Of a stretch of 64,000 nt of DNA, positions 23,245 to 33,839 are shown in pieces; the stretch's first letter is position 1, and each line of letters opens with the position of its first letter. The notes beneath the pieces are model-generated. The model had not been told where the DNA came from. It searched no databases and saw nothing but the letters and a program-made list of their open reading frames with translations. Position numbers and translations under genes: made by a program. The DNA lies in NCBI GenBank assembly GCA_037903475.1, contig JBAJFG010000617.1:124001-188000 (forward strand). The letters run 5' to 3'. The DNA is from Ancylostoma caninum. Taxonomy: Eukaryota; Nematoda; Chromadorea; Rhabditida; Ancylostomatidae.

Positions 23245-24076
23245 ACCCAAAATTAGAGTAACGATCTGCTTGTGCTAAATTTCAAATGATCTCGCAAATC
23301 TATAGATCAAGCGCTCCTTCTACTTTGGAACGTCCACTTAATAGTGAGGATGACATAAAAATGTCCTTATATCGCAGGGTCGTTACGTCCACGAGGCTGT
23401 AGTTTTTAAGTGCAAGAACGAGCTAGAACGGCGTCGATCCGATTGCTTCTTTATCCATGATCGCCCATTCAGCACCACCGCTGAGAGTCAGTGCTTCTCC
23501 AGTAAAGGCAAAATCGCGAATTGATCACTTTGCAGTTCATATTATACATTTTAGGAGGTGTACAGCGTATTGTGACCAGCAAAGAAATTGGTACATACAC
23601 AAGTTTATTAGGCTAATGTTGAACACTAAACACTGCCGTTAATAAAAGAGAATGGAGCGTGAGCTCAAAGCGCCGAGTAATAACGCGTCAGCTCAATAAA
23701 ATACTACTTCCTTTCCATTAGGCTTGTTTGCTTGGCACCTTCACCTAGCGCCTACTCACGTTTCTCCATTGTCGGCCTTATTTTGGTTTTATAATGGCGT
23801 TGTAGTTGACAGTGGCGCTTATCGTTCAAATACAAACTTCAGCTCAATGTTGAATTAGTGCTTTCACCGTTAACATGCACATTTCATCACGACGGAAGAG
23901 GCGGTCTTTTCCACCCTCACTGTTTCTTCGGGATTGTTATACTTTTGAATATGTAGTAAGACGTTGCGCTCTTAGTCTCTCAGCACTCAACTTCTTTGGG
24001 CATTCGTTGGTTTTTGAAAGCTCCTAACTTATTAAATAACTTCAAAGAATGTCCAAAGAAGTGCATTCACTGCAAG
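23245..24076. other. No gene seen
   Basis: No recognisable coding sequence, element ends or RNA gene; short frames only. Confidence 0.5.
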
Positions 24077-24078
24077 TA

Positions 24079-24941
24079 CAGGGTGCGTCATAAATATTGA
24101 CGCATGGGAATTATGCTGTAAAAGGACAACATCCCGAAAACCACTATTTATGCATATCCAAAATCCAAAATAAAGGTCATGTCTCAGCGAATACAAAAAA
24201 TCCACTCCTGCTCGGAGCGCGCTCTCTCCTGGTAAAAGCAGCCACGAAGATGTCAGTAGAGAATATCGCCGATGCGGCTCAACTGAAGTTCGTCCATTCT
24301 TCTTCCATATCATAAAAAGGGTGAGCTTTAGGAAAACGACACTCCTACGGGAAGTCTTACTCCCCAAGTATCACATGAAAGCATGTTCTTTTACGCAAGT
24401 CTTGTCTCGCCAGAGAAATGCATCTATGTTTTACGTTAGAAAATTTTTTCCTTTCCTTGTTTCTGTGCCCAGCAATCTTCTAAGGACACATTTTCTTGCT
24501 TTTCTTAATTCTCATCACAAGATGAATTCATAGATATTGGCAGGGCTTGGATGTTGTGCAAGAGACAAAAGTGGTACGGGCCCAGTTTCAAAAATCTACT
24601 TGAGGGACTTCAATTTGGCAGAGAATAGGCTTCCTTGTGAACCGAATTGCAATCTAGGGATGACATGACGGGGATATCTTAGAGAGCAAGAGCTGCGCTC
24701 TCATCCACAGAAGCTAGGCTGATCTATTCGAGATCTGGGACAAAGTCGACCTGAGTATCCTTTGCTGCGCAGAGGATACGCAATCCCTCGCCGTCTCTGT
24801 GATTGCTTCGCGAACAAGAGTGCATTTTATCTGATTGCCAAGACATGGGCTTTATTCTGTACATACCTATTTAGAATGATTTCTTTTCTTTGATTTTATA
24901 CGGCTTCATTTTAGGTGCTTCAATAATTCTGATGCACCCTG
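24079..24941 (+). mobile_element. Tc1/mariner superfamily element, decayed
   Basis: Flanking TA dinucleotides (24077-24078 and 24942-24943) bracket termini CAGGGTGCGTCATAAATATT and, inverted at the right end, CAGGGTGCATCAGAATTATT. The element is 863 bp, too short for an intact transposase. Near the right end a plus frame ending at about 24830 reads DKVDLSILCCAEDTQSLAVS then VIASRTRVHFI, which fits the C-terminus of Tc1-like transposases (usually W-x-K-x, then a helix, then VIxAxGGHF). No catalytic triad is visible. Confidence 0.65.
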
Positions 24942-25159
24942 TAGAACGCAGTTAGGCATCGAACATTTGGGAGCTTCCTGACGTTGGCAAGGACAGGTTG
25001 CCATTATTGAGTGAGTCCTGGCGCTCCTGTTCACTTATAGCAATCCCATCATTCGGGTTCACGTTAAAAACCATAATTCCTTACCGATATTTTCCACTCA
25101 GTATTCCGCTGTCCAATATATAACGTAAAGATATTTCTCTTTAGAATGTGCATGCCCTC

Positions 25160-25482
25160 GGCTTTAGCCGTTTGGACAACAAAAAGTGTCCAACGGTACT
25201 TGTTTGTAGTGTGTAGGCGTGTGTAATTGTGTCCAACGACGTGTTTAGACTTGTGTAACCAGGATAGGGCTTGATTTCCCTGCAGTTCGCAAACAATGCA
25301 GAACTTATTCATATTGCTGTTTTAGCTCTGAATTATCCACATAATACAACAAAGTTGTAGTTGCTGTACAACAATGGAATACACTTACAGTGGGTGTCAA
25401 TAAAATCATGCTCTGCCATGATTATACATATCTGAACACGTCGTTGGACACTTTTTGTCGTCCAAACGGCGAAAGCCTGTTT
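25160..25482. repeat. Inverted-repeat element (about 45-100-bp arms)
   Basis: The left arm (25160-25207: GGCTTTAGCCGTTTGGAC and on) is matched inverted at 25436-25482 (GTCCAAACGGCGAAAGCC end). GTGTCCAACGACGTGTT appears again at 25226-25244, so the left arm carries a short insertion or partial duplication. No protein is encoded; a small foldback element is likely. Confidence 0.75.
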
Positions 25483-25503
25483 TTCTTCAGCTCTTTACAT
25501 CTA

Positions 25504-25560
25504 TTAGGTTGTTGCAAAATTAATTTCCGAAAAATTACTTGCCATACGAGTTCAAAGTGT
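25504..25560 (+). mobile_element. Lone mariner-like terminal repeat
   Basis: TA (25502-25503) followed by TTAGGTTGTTGCAAAAT is the same 5' end as the mariner at 43776. No matching 3' terminus was found downstream, so this is a truncated copy. Confidence 0.6.
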
Positions 25561-26319
25561 TGTAACTCGACTCAAACACAATTTTTCCATCAGTTCAGCA
25601 ACCGTTCAATTTGGTAGATCCTCCCCGATTATTCAGCAAGCATTCTACAACAAAAACTGAAATCACAAGAATTCGCAAACTTTTGGAAGGCGATTTCAGC
25701 ATGCTCTACATCAGCAATCTGCTTCTGTCGCAGGATCACATCTGGAGCACGGAAAAAGGACTTACAATAGTTTAATGGTCTGAGGAGTAAGGCCAATGAG
25801 TATGAGCCCTGATACCTTGCTGCATCAGTTTTGCCGGGTGAATTTTGGAATGTGAGACTTGACGTTACCCTGGAGCAGGGGAAAACCAGCTTCTGATCAC
25901 CACTGTCGACCACATCTATGGAAGATTTGCGAAAATCAACTCGAAGTTACAATGAAAGGACTCTGCTGTCAATGACTGACTAGGTCGGAAAGGCTACAGT
26001 GGGACACACTCTTACAGCACACCCAAATTTCTGACACAAAGTCCCCGAGTGTGAGGATTTGATTTAGGAAAAATTAGAGATGGTTGGACGTGTCTAGGGA
26101 TATAAATTCACGCTTCCTTCAATCGTACAAGAACCAAGCTCCATCTTTAGTTATTAATGATCAAGAAATGGGTGGTTTTTCAGGTGAAAAATTGAGTTAG
26201 AAAAAGTGTCACAGAGGGTGAGACATTGGTAGTCAGTCAGATCGTGGGGTATTCACTTCCTCAGCTTTCTTACCCTGCCGATTGAATTCAAATGTTCTTA
26301 AACCGTAGTGTGATAAATA

Positions 26320-26949
26320 GGGAGGGGGACCTTTCATACCAAAACTAATTAGCGAGACTCGTCTCGCACCTCGTTCGCACCTTGTTAAGGGCTACCAACC
26401 TTCCACATACCTATCCGGTGATTTTTGACTATACTGATCACTCGCAGGCTACTTGAACAATTCTTCGTCACCCTGCCAAATACTGACTCCTAGAATAACT
26501 CACCGTCACACTTCACTTAATTTAAGAGATTTTTTTGAAGTTTTCTTGTTTTGCTTGATTTGGTTGATGTACAAGCAAGCATTCCATGGAAAGCTCCTAA
26601 CTCCATCTTCCCTTTTCACTCTAGTAGAGGAGAAAACTGTGAGATGGACCTAGAAATTGTTCTGAGCACTGGAAAAATATCTATAATATAAGTACCGCGC
26701 ATCAGATGGAGAGTACTTTGACTGTCACTAGAGTCTGAACGCTTGAAAATTAGCAGGCCAGTTGTTGTAGCAAAATTCTAGCTACTTCCAGGTCTATGAA
26801 ATGGCTAGTCGCACTCATTTAGGGATCAAGCTAATCAGAATCATCAATTTGGGTATATTTAAGAGGTAATCAGCTAGTTCTTAACAAGGTGCGAGCGAAG
26901 TGCGAGACGACCTCGTTAATTACTTTTCGTATGAATAGTCACCCACCCT
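26320..26949. mobile_element. 630-bp MITE with perfect 8-bp target duplication
   Basis: GATAAATA stands directly outside both ends (26312-26319 and 26950-26957). Inside, inverted ends share TTCATAC, AAAA, TAATTA, CGAG, TCGTCTCGCAC and CGCACCTTGTTAAG over about 90 bases with moderate divergence. An 8-bp duplication is characteristic of the hAT superfamily. No transposase is encoded. Confidence 0.8.
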
Positions 26950-27035
26950 GATAAATATCCACCCCTGCTCTCATTTTCCGGATGCTACGACCCGGTTTAG
27001 GTGCTATGGCTGTTCGCAACGCTTGTTCGTCAGGG

Positions 27036-28962
27036 ACACAACCTGCTCAGACGTTCGAGCGTTTGGAGCGCCTGTGAACCCGCCCACTTTTGACCGATGC
27101 AGGCTTCCGGCAGGTAGCCGCGGGTGGAGCGGTAATACTTGCTGAAGGTGCGGATGGAGCAAGAAAAACCTGCTGTGAGCGCGTATGAGGCAGGGTAGAT
27201 GCAGGTTAACCTGCACCCTGTTTTTTTTCCCCATTGCAACGTGGAAACCGAAATGTGTGTAAGTCGGAAGACGGTTCTGAAAGCTTAGTCTATTCGTCGC
27301 TGTGGCGGAGACTAGACAAGTCCTACGGAACTTGTCTGGCCAACTGAGGCCCGGTTGAAACTGTGGTCCAGTGTACCGTTTGGCCGGATCACTGCCAAGA
27401 GGTACCCGACCTAATTTGCGTCAGATGAGCTCAGCAACTGTGTGAGAGCTTGCGGCCAGCCGAATAGCGCCTGTAGCAAGACCGGCTCAGTCCATCGTTG
27501 CGCTGCTATAGGAACTGCATACCCACATATCAAAGATGGTGAGGTTATGCTCACGGGACGGTATTTCTGGGGCGAGGAGAGGGTGGCCTTTTAGGAATGG
27601 GTGTTATGAATGAGTGTCTCCACCTTCTAGGCACTTCTGCCCTCATGAAACTCAAGATGAATATATATCCAAGAGGACCAGAGATGACATGCGCCACATC
27701 TTTGTTGAAGCGCAGAGGAATGTTATCCGGTGTTCTAGAGCGAGAAGAAGGCCATTTGGACAATAAGGTGTAAATCTCATTCTTCGAAAACCAAGCTGAA
27801 TCTTCCATTACTGGGAAACATTGAACATTAGGTATATCAGAGCACCGTTGCGAATGAAACGAGTGTACAAAAACATCGGCAAGGGGTTCTGCTCTATCAT
27901 AGTCACTGCGCACAGCCCTACCATCTGCGTCAACTAGAACTCCCATTCCAGTCTTACGTTTGATTCTTGAGTTTAGAAATTTGTAGGACCCATTCCTGTC
28001 CTTAGACTCAACGATTTTCCGCTCAATGGACGAATTATACTCCTTCAGTTTTTTATCAAATCTGTCACTTAAAATCTTATACAACCCCCAATCCTCTGGA
28101 CTATTACCACTCCTTACATCCTCCCAAGCTTTGGATTTCATCCGGAAAAGCGAATCAAGGTAACTAGGCAAATAACCTCTGGTAACTGGTAACCTAACCA
28201 ATGGTACAAATGAGTCAATACAGTGAGTCATTATAGCTAACAACATTTCATACATTTCATCCACCGAGTTAACATTGTTGAATGAACCAAGCCAATCTAC
28301 ACTCTGCAGATATATAGAAAGCGATTGCGTCATAGTTAGCATTTTTGAAGTCACGTCTGAGAAGGTAACGTCTTTTTTTTCAAATTTCGAAGATTTTCCA
28401 AGACTCGGCTTCTTCATCTCTCCAATATTCAAATATTTGGCTAATCGGGGTGCTTATCGGCCAGGCCTTGCAGTGTAAAGTAAGCTCACCTCGGTAGAGG
28501 TTGAAATGGGAGGGATTTAGAGCAGGGCAGCAACAACCGCTCAGCTCTGCTATGGTGAGTTCCTGGCAGCCACCGACCCTATGCGTGAGTGGCGTGCGTG
28601 GCCCTAATTAGGTCGGGTACCTCTTGACTGTTTCCCCGTTTGGCCAGATGAGATGCGTGGGATGCGGTAGGGTGCGGACAGGAAAATCCGCCTCGCCGCA
28701 GATGTCCGGCTCGTCAAGCGCTGGCGCAGGGAGCACGAACCCATTTTTCCACTATTTAGGTAGTCACAGGTTGCTATAGAACATGACCTGCCTTAATCCT
28801 GCCATCCCTTAGCAGGATCATGGCAGGTCAAAAGCAGGATAAGGCGCAACTAACGGCGGAATAGGCGCGACAACTCTGCCCACTTTCGCTTTTGTCCTGC
28901 AGGTGTCATGCCGCGAGAAACGGCGTGGGCCGGCGCTCCAAACGCCCGAATGTCTGAGTGGT
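27036..28962. repeat. Two inverted GC-rich blocks flanking a LINE fragment
   Basis: Outer words match inverted: GGCGCTCCAAACGC, CGAA and GTCTGAG at about 28932-28960 correspond to the reverse complement of 27045-27076. Inner words match too: AATTAGGTCGGGTACCTCTTG at 28605-28625 against the reverse complement of 27398-27418. Between these anchors the arms (about 370 bp each) have diverged strongly. Confidence 0.6.
27551..28432 (-). pseudogene. CR1-type LINE reverse transcriptase fragment
   Basis: A 293-codon open frame. Its first two thirds match the linker before the RT of CR1/jockey-like LINEs (KAWEDVRSGNSPEDWGLYK, then YKFLNSRIKRKTGMGVLVD). The end holds RT N-terminal motifs: SRTPDNIPLRF (where families have PGPDGIP) and EVPRRWRHSFITPIPK (where families have VPxxWKxAxVTPIxKK). 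The frame stops before motif A, so no catalytic Asp is present, and no endonuclease lies upstream. LINE copies usually lose their 5' end; this one has also lost the 3' part, so it was broken after insertion. It sits between the inverted blocks of 27036-28962. Confidence 0.8.
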
Positions 28963-28995
28963 GTCACAACCATGGTTGGATTGGGCATCAAAATC

Positions 28996-29044
28996 GAAGG
29001 AAGAAAAATACGGGACCCAGGAAGGAAGAAAAATACGGGACCCA
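28996..29044. repeat. 25-bp tandem duplication
   Basis: GAAGGAAGAAAAATACGGGA plus CCCA occurs at 28996-29019 and again at 29021-29044. Confidence 0.9.
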
Positions 29045-29532
29045 ATAGCTCAGTGCCTGCTGGGAAGGCAATTCCAAGCCAAAACAAACGCAAAAATAGT
29101 GCATACCTCCGATGTAGAGTGATCGAGTTTGAAGTCATTAACCATAATCACCCGAAAATCGCGTTGGCTCATGATTTGTTCGCGACTTCATAAAAATTGT
29201 GAGGGAAGAGCTAGCCAGAATATTCAAGAAGCATCCGAAAGAGGAGGAGAAGCCCTACCAGATTGTTACATAAGTTGCGCAAAAGTTGCTCAAGGTTGGC
29301 AGAAGAGAAAAGTTTATTTGTGCATGGAAAAGGCGATTAATTTTGCAACAAACTGATGGATATCACCAGCTTTGTTGTCACTCGTTTTTTCTCCTCGTTC
29401 TTCTCAGAGGACCAGTTTGGGATCCCCTTGACATTTTGAGGGCAACTCATCAGCTCTCAGAAATGGGTTATGTTCCTTACACAAATTCAGTGAGCGAAAT
29501 AACAGAACGGTTGCCATTGTACGTTCTTACCA

Positions 29533-31501
29533 ATGTTCAACATCTATCTAACTGTTGTGGAAGCGATATCCATAACAGTATACATAGTGATGATGCTGGC
29601 GGTGAAAGCAAACCCAGTGATCACATCGCCATTTTCCACATTCATCATTGCAACAGGTGGGTCTTCATTGCATTTCTCTGAGTCAAGCACCATTCAGCTA
29701 CGTCACACAGCTTATAGGTTACACCACAATGCAGTCGTTTGGTAGCTATTATGTTACTTGATTAAGGCCAATAACCATCCAATTAGCGCACGTATTGGTA
29801 TTAAGTGGATATGGAACATTAAATGCGCTGCTCATAACAAAGAAAAACAACATATATAGCAGCTATGTGTGCAGAATTGGTCAACTACGAAGACGGGTTC
29901 CCGGCTAGTAGATCGAGTTTTTTTTGGCCTCCACTTGAAGACAAAGTACTACCACCAAGAACGTTTTCAAGACGTTTGAGATCTTTATGAACTTTCACAA
30001 TCACTGGTTGCTCAAAATGAGGAAACCGTAATGAGACTTTGAATCCAAATATCCCAAATGATTTCTGCGGCAGAAGCTCCAGCAGGTGTTTTATCGATGT
30101 TTCGTATAGCAAAAGTTTTATTTCAGGTGTCGGTGATGTGATAGGCGTTCTTAGTAACATGGTTCTTCGAATTGTAATTGAAGAAAGGTGAGACTTCGAA
30201 ACTGCTAACGAGTTTGGTAAGCGACATGCAACCAACTTTCTGACCACTCATTTTGCAAAGTTGCAAATGCACCTTAAAAGGCTGGAACACAGAAAATGAA
30301 GTGGTGAGATTCCCATACTGGGATCCATGAAGCGATAGCCGAGTAAGCCTATGATAGTCAACGTTACCGGTTATTGAGTAAACTACGTAATGCTCACAGT
30401 GCGCAAAAGTTGGTTTGCTAGCTTGATTTTGCCTGATTATGCGTCTTGAATCCTAATCCTGCAACGCAGTGCACATCTAGCTACTTCAATTTCTTTTCTC
30501 TCCTTTTTCCACTTCCAACTTCATTTTCGTTCGTAATTCCGTTTGTAGTTTAATTTCCTTTCAATTTTTTTCTCAGAGCCAGAGTTTGACGGAAGGGGTA
30601 AAAACATATGTGAAAGCCAAAGAAAGCAGAAAGAATTGTACACCTCTTGGGTACAATTGTAGTTGTTTTTTCTTTAAGTTTACTCCGATCAAATAAACCC
30701 TCTAGATTGGATACCACGTGGGCAACCACAGCATCTGTTGTTACTTATTTATCCGGAGCTATGTATATATCACACGAAATTGGTGTAACTTATATTTGTT
30801 TCCATCGCTATACGTCAGTTTCTCACCCACTGACAACCGTAAGTGCGAAAGTTTCTGCCTCGACATTCGAGCAGAGAAAAAAAACTCAGAGAGTACCTCA
30901 GCACACTCGTTCATTGTTTGCTTGTGGTTCTAGATCTGGCGGCGACGCAATGTTGCAGTCATGATAGCTTTGCAATATTGTGTTGCAATATTTTCACTTC
31001 CGCACCTATTTGGTCAACGGGTGCGTATCATCGAGCAAATAGATGGATGGACTTATAGAGGCTTCGAGTCGAAGTTAGACGTGGTTTGTTCCAACAAGAT
31101 CTTAGATTTTGTAACTTTCTGGAGAACTGTAAAAATTCATTATTGATTACCTGTGTCATTTTCAGCTCTCTCGCCTGGTATATGTATTTTCTGGTGGGAT
31201 ATCAGCAGTTCTCAGTACCATCTTCTCTGTACTCACTATCAAAAAAGGCTCTGAAACTATCGGCGGCTTGAATTTCAGGAGTGCAGAAAAAGTAATATCG
31301 AGCCAATTTGGAGGAACTCTTATTGGCTCCTAGTCTCATTTTTTTCACTTCCAGCGAATTCTTATCTACACAACGTCAAACTGTATTATTTCATTGCTCA
31401 TGTTCGGTCTGCAATCATTCCGTCTTTATGGGCAAATGGCAGTCCTCACTACGAGAGAAATTGTTAATGTGCCAACTATGCTGTCATGGTTTTATACGAA
31501 T
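29533..31501 (+). pseudogene. Srv-like serpentine chemoreceptor, probably incomplete
   Basis: Five exons can be placed. 29533-29656 encodes TM1 (YIVMMLAVKANPVITSPF, STFIIAT). 30706-30838 encodes TM3 and the DRY-like segment (GVTYICFHRYTSVSHPLTT). 30934-31083 reads IWRRRNVAVMIALQYCVAIF to IIEQIDGWTYRGFESKLDV. 31166-31291 holds TM5 (LVYVFSGGISAVLSTIFSVL). 31355-31501 holds TM6 (RILIYTTSNCIISLLMFGLQ) and ends at GTAAGT. The last four exons join in phase with introns of 95, 82 and 63 bp. The IWRRR-type start of the third intracellular piece and the order of loops resemble the Srv family of nematode G-protein-coupled chemoreceptors, plasma-membrane proteins of sensory neurons. No TM2 exon was found between 29657 and 30705; a decayed TM7 may lie at about 31608-31660 (GNIYAIFCVFPLYLF). 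The N-terminus is uncertain because MGYVPYTNSV and LPLYVLT lie just upstream in another frame. It reads as a pseudogene, or a gene with one exon I failed to see. Confidence 0.7.
29885..30247 (-). CDS. Hypothetical 120-codon frame opposite the receptor g
   Basis: A minus-strand frame inside the gap where the receptor TM2 exon should be. It reads ETSIKHLLELLPQKSFGIFG and FPHFEQPVIVKVHKDLKRLE with unbiased composition that looks protein-like. No family is recognised and no splice partners are evident. It may be a relic exon inserted into the receptor gene or a chance frame. Confidence 0.2.
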   Translation of the reverse strand: MVRKLVACRLPNSLAVSKSHLSSITIRRTMLLRTPITSPTPEIKLLLYETSIKHLLELLPQKSFGIFGFKVSLRFPHFEQPVIVKVHKDLKRLENVLGGSTLSSSGGQKKLDLLAGNPSS

Positions 31502-32038
31502 GTAAGTGAAACATCCGTTGCAGTTTATGGAATCTAGCTAAGTGAAATCGTTATTGGGAAAGCCTTGTCTCTTTCAAGTAGAGTTTAAATGTATTATAAA
31601 CTCCGTAATGGGAATATCTACGCCATTTTCTGTGTATTTCCATTATATTTGTTTAGGTGGTACTTGCCTACCGAAGGCCTGACGCTGCGACTTAGACATG
31701 TTTGTTGGCCTTCAAGTGGAGTGAAGCCCAGTCATAGTTTTTGGTCACCAAAGTTTTTCTGGTGCCACATCTTTTGAACCAACCGGAAAAATTGTTCGTA
31801 GACTAGGCACAACCATGATTCGAGGTTACCGTTTAGGGGAATTTAAGCATCGGCTAACGTGTAGGCTACGGACGAGTGAATGTGACTTCGCACCCTTGAT
31901 GGATACGGGTTTGCTAGCCTACATCAGCCTACATCTTACAAAGCCCACAGCAGCCTACATCTTACAATGTTGCACTAGCGAATTGAGAATGAGGGGATGT
32001 TTTGGTAGCCAAGAACGCATAACAGTGCATAACAATGA

Positions 32039-32085
32039 CTGCTCTTACGAACTCCGTGCGTACAGACCGGAATTCGTAAGAGCAG
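32039..32085. repeat. Short hairpin (18-bp arms, 11-nt loop)
   Basis: CTGCTCTTACGAACTCCG at 32039-32056 pairs with 32068-32085 with one mismatch around loop TGCGTACAGAC. Confidence 0.85.
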
Positions 32086-32173
32086 CCATTATCCGGATCC
32101 AATTTTCTCACAGAGGAACATTACGCGTATCGGACCTCATGGAAGCCTCCATCAATGCTGCTTACGAAGAATC

Positions 32174-32488
32174 ATGAGAATACGCTATGTTGATGACGTA
32201 ACCAATGAAGAAGTGCTAAGACGCGGCCATAACATCAATCTGTTTGTTGTCAGTGCGCGCCGATTTCGGCTTGCTGGCCACATTCTGCGGATGCCGCAAC
32301 AGAGAATTCCTCATGGTGCTTCATCCAAGATTCCTCCAGCAGGCAAAGAACCAAGAGGCCGCCGCTGGAACACATGGCGGCGATCGTTCGCCAATGATCT
32401 TACATCAGTGGGTATTTGTTCAGAAGAAGGCGAAGCATTAGTGGAAGGCAGGCAGCGGTGGAGAGCGTTCGCCGCCCGATGTGCTTAG
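32174..32488 (+). pseudogene. LINE C-terminal fragment (RTE-like)
   Basis: A 104-codon frame: RIRYVDDVTNEEVLRR, RRFRLAGHILRMPQQRIPH, GKEPRGRRWNTWRRSFANDL and GRQRWRAFAARCA. The order GHxLRM, RGRxxxTWRR and DRQRWR is the usual C-terminal tail of nematode endonuclease-reverse transcriptase ORFs. The RT core is absent upstream, as expected of a 5'-truncated copy. The other LINE tail in this window (21.35-21.93 kb) is on the opposite strand. Confidence 0.75.
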
Positions 32489-32585
32489 AGAGACTTAGTT
32501 CCTCCTGTGCTTAACATTCTAAGTAAATAATTCAATTCTAGCGGCGGAGATAGTACTGAATGAACACAGCTCAGACACTCAAACC

Positions 32586-32670
32586 GGGCGAGCGCTCCGC
32601 ATTCAGGGCTGATCGTGCGAGCTCTGCACCTAATTTTGTGGGCGGAGCCTCTCACCGTGCGAGCGCTGCA
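32586..32670. repeat. GAGCGCTC-rich block, first copy
   Basis: The palindromic word GCGAGCGCTC and near variants recur three times. Just before it, GGCGGAGATAGTACTGAATG matches GGCGGAGATAGTATTGAATG at about 36329, near the second GAGCGCTC block, so the two regions are related. Confidence 0.55.
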
Positions 32671-32769
32671 CCCCACTTCTTGCAAATGATACGGGAGTAG
32701 TGGAATATACTTTATCTCTTTTTCACATTTCTGGGATCGGCGGCTTATCGGGCAGGCCTACTTTGAGTC

Positions 32770-33665
32770 CAATCGACGACAGCAGCTACGAAGATGGGTT
32801 TTCCATTTATAGTCCCCTCTGTGCAATTGTAACGCTGATTTTTGCATTGTTATTGAATTTGCCTTCTTTTATCACTTCTAACTTAACTTCTCACCTTGAG
32901 GTGTTGGGAGTTGGGAGTGAACGAAAGTATCAAGTATTGTATGTGATTCTCCTCAGAACTTCATTCTAAGTCCAGCTGATATCTGCGCACCATCTATTTT
33001 TTAATCGGACATAACATCCTTGTTTCTACGTTTCCAACAGTTTCTCAGCCATTTTCACATGCACTCCTACGATGTCAACGCCACCCAGTCCTCAGTAGCG
33101 GCGGGTCGTTTAGGCTCATCCAAGAAAAGAGGCGTGACTAGTGATGGCCTATAGGAACACAGGTGCTACGATGCTTCTGCTGACAGCTACACCGACTCAC
33201 CTAGAGGATGTGAATATTGCGACTACTTCTACAAACTAATAGAATTACTGCTACGGAGCTCTCAAAACAAAACTGTCATCTAAAGGGTCAATTTGAAAGA
33301 AAAAAGGTTCGAAAAACTTGAATAAATCAAAGGGAAGTAATATACTTTTGGATCGGGACCAAATATGCTGGCAAAGATGTACACACTCAGCCCAGCAAGT
33401 AGCTTTCCATGGGGAAATTTTGGAGGGTTTTAAGAATTCCAGTTCAAGAATTACACCCCTCTGCATGAGCCTTGCTGGCTGTCAGCGCGCCAAAGAAGGG
33501 GCGTGGCTAAGGGTACACCCTCGGCCACGCATTCTGGCTGAGCCTAAACGCGCCCTCCGTGCTCAGTGACAGTGACAGTGGTAACCTGTCTAACAACTAC
33601 GCTAAGCTTTCTTTTGGAGTTAGACGCGATGTTGTTAGTTGATGGAAAACCCATCTTCGAGCTAC
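32770..33665. repeat. Foldback region
   Basis: CGAAGATGGGTTTTCCAT at about 32789-32806 recurs inverted at about 33641-33658, and GTTTAGGCTCA at about 33109 recurs inverted at about 33540. At 33499-33530 CGTGGCTAAGGGT and ACCCTCGGCCACG form a local hairpin. A diverged foldback element is likely. Confidence 0.6.
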
Positions 33666-33839
33666 TGTCTTTTGTGGCAAATTCACACCATTTTCGGGAG
33701 AACTTTTCTCTGGAAGTATGAGCCGGCCATTCTCGAAACTACTTTCCTCAGTGACGAATCCGATCTACGTTTGCGAACATACATGTGAACTCGTTTTGTT
33801 CGAATTAAATTAATTGATTAATTTAGTTTAAGCATTTAA

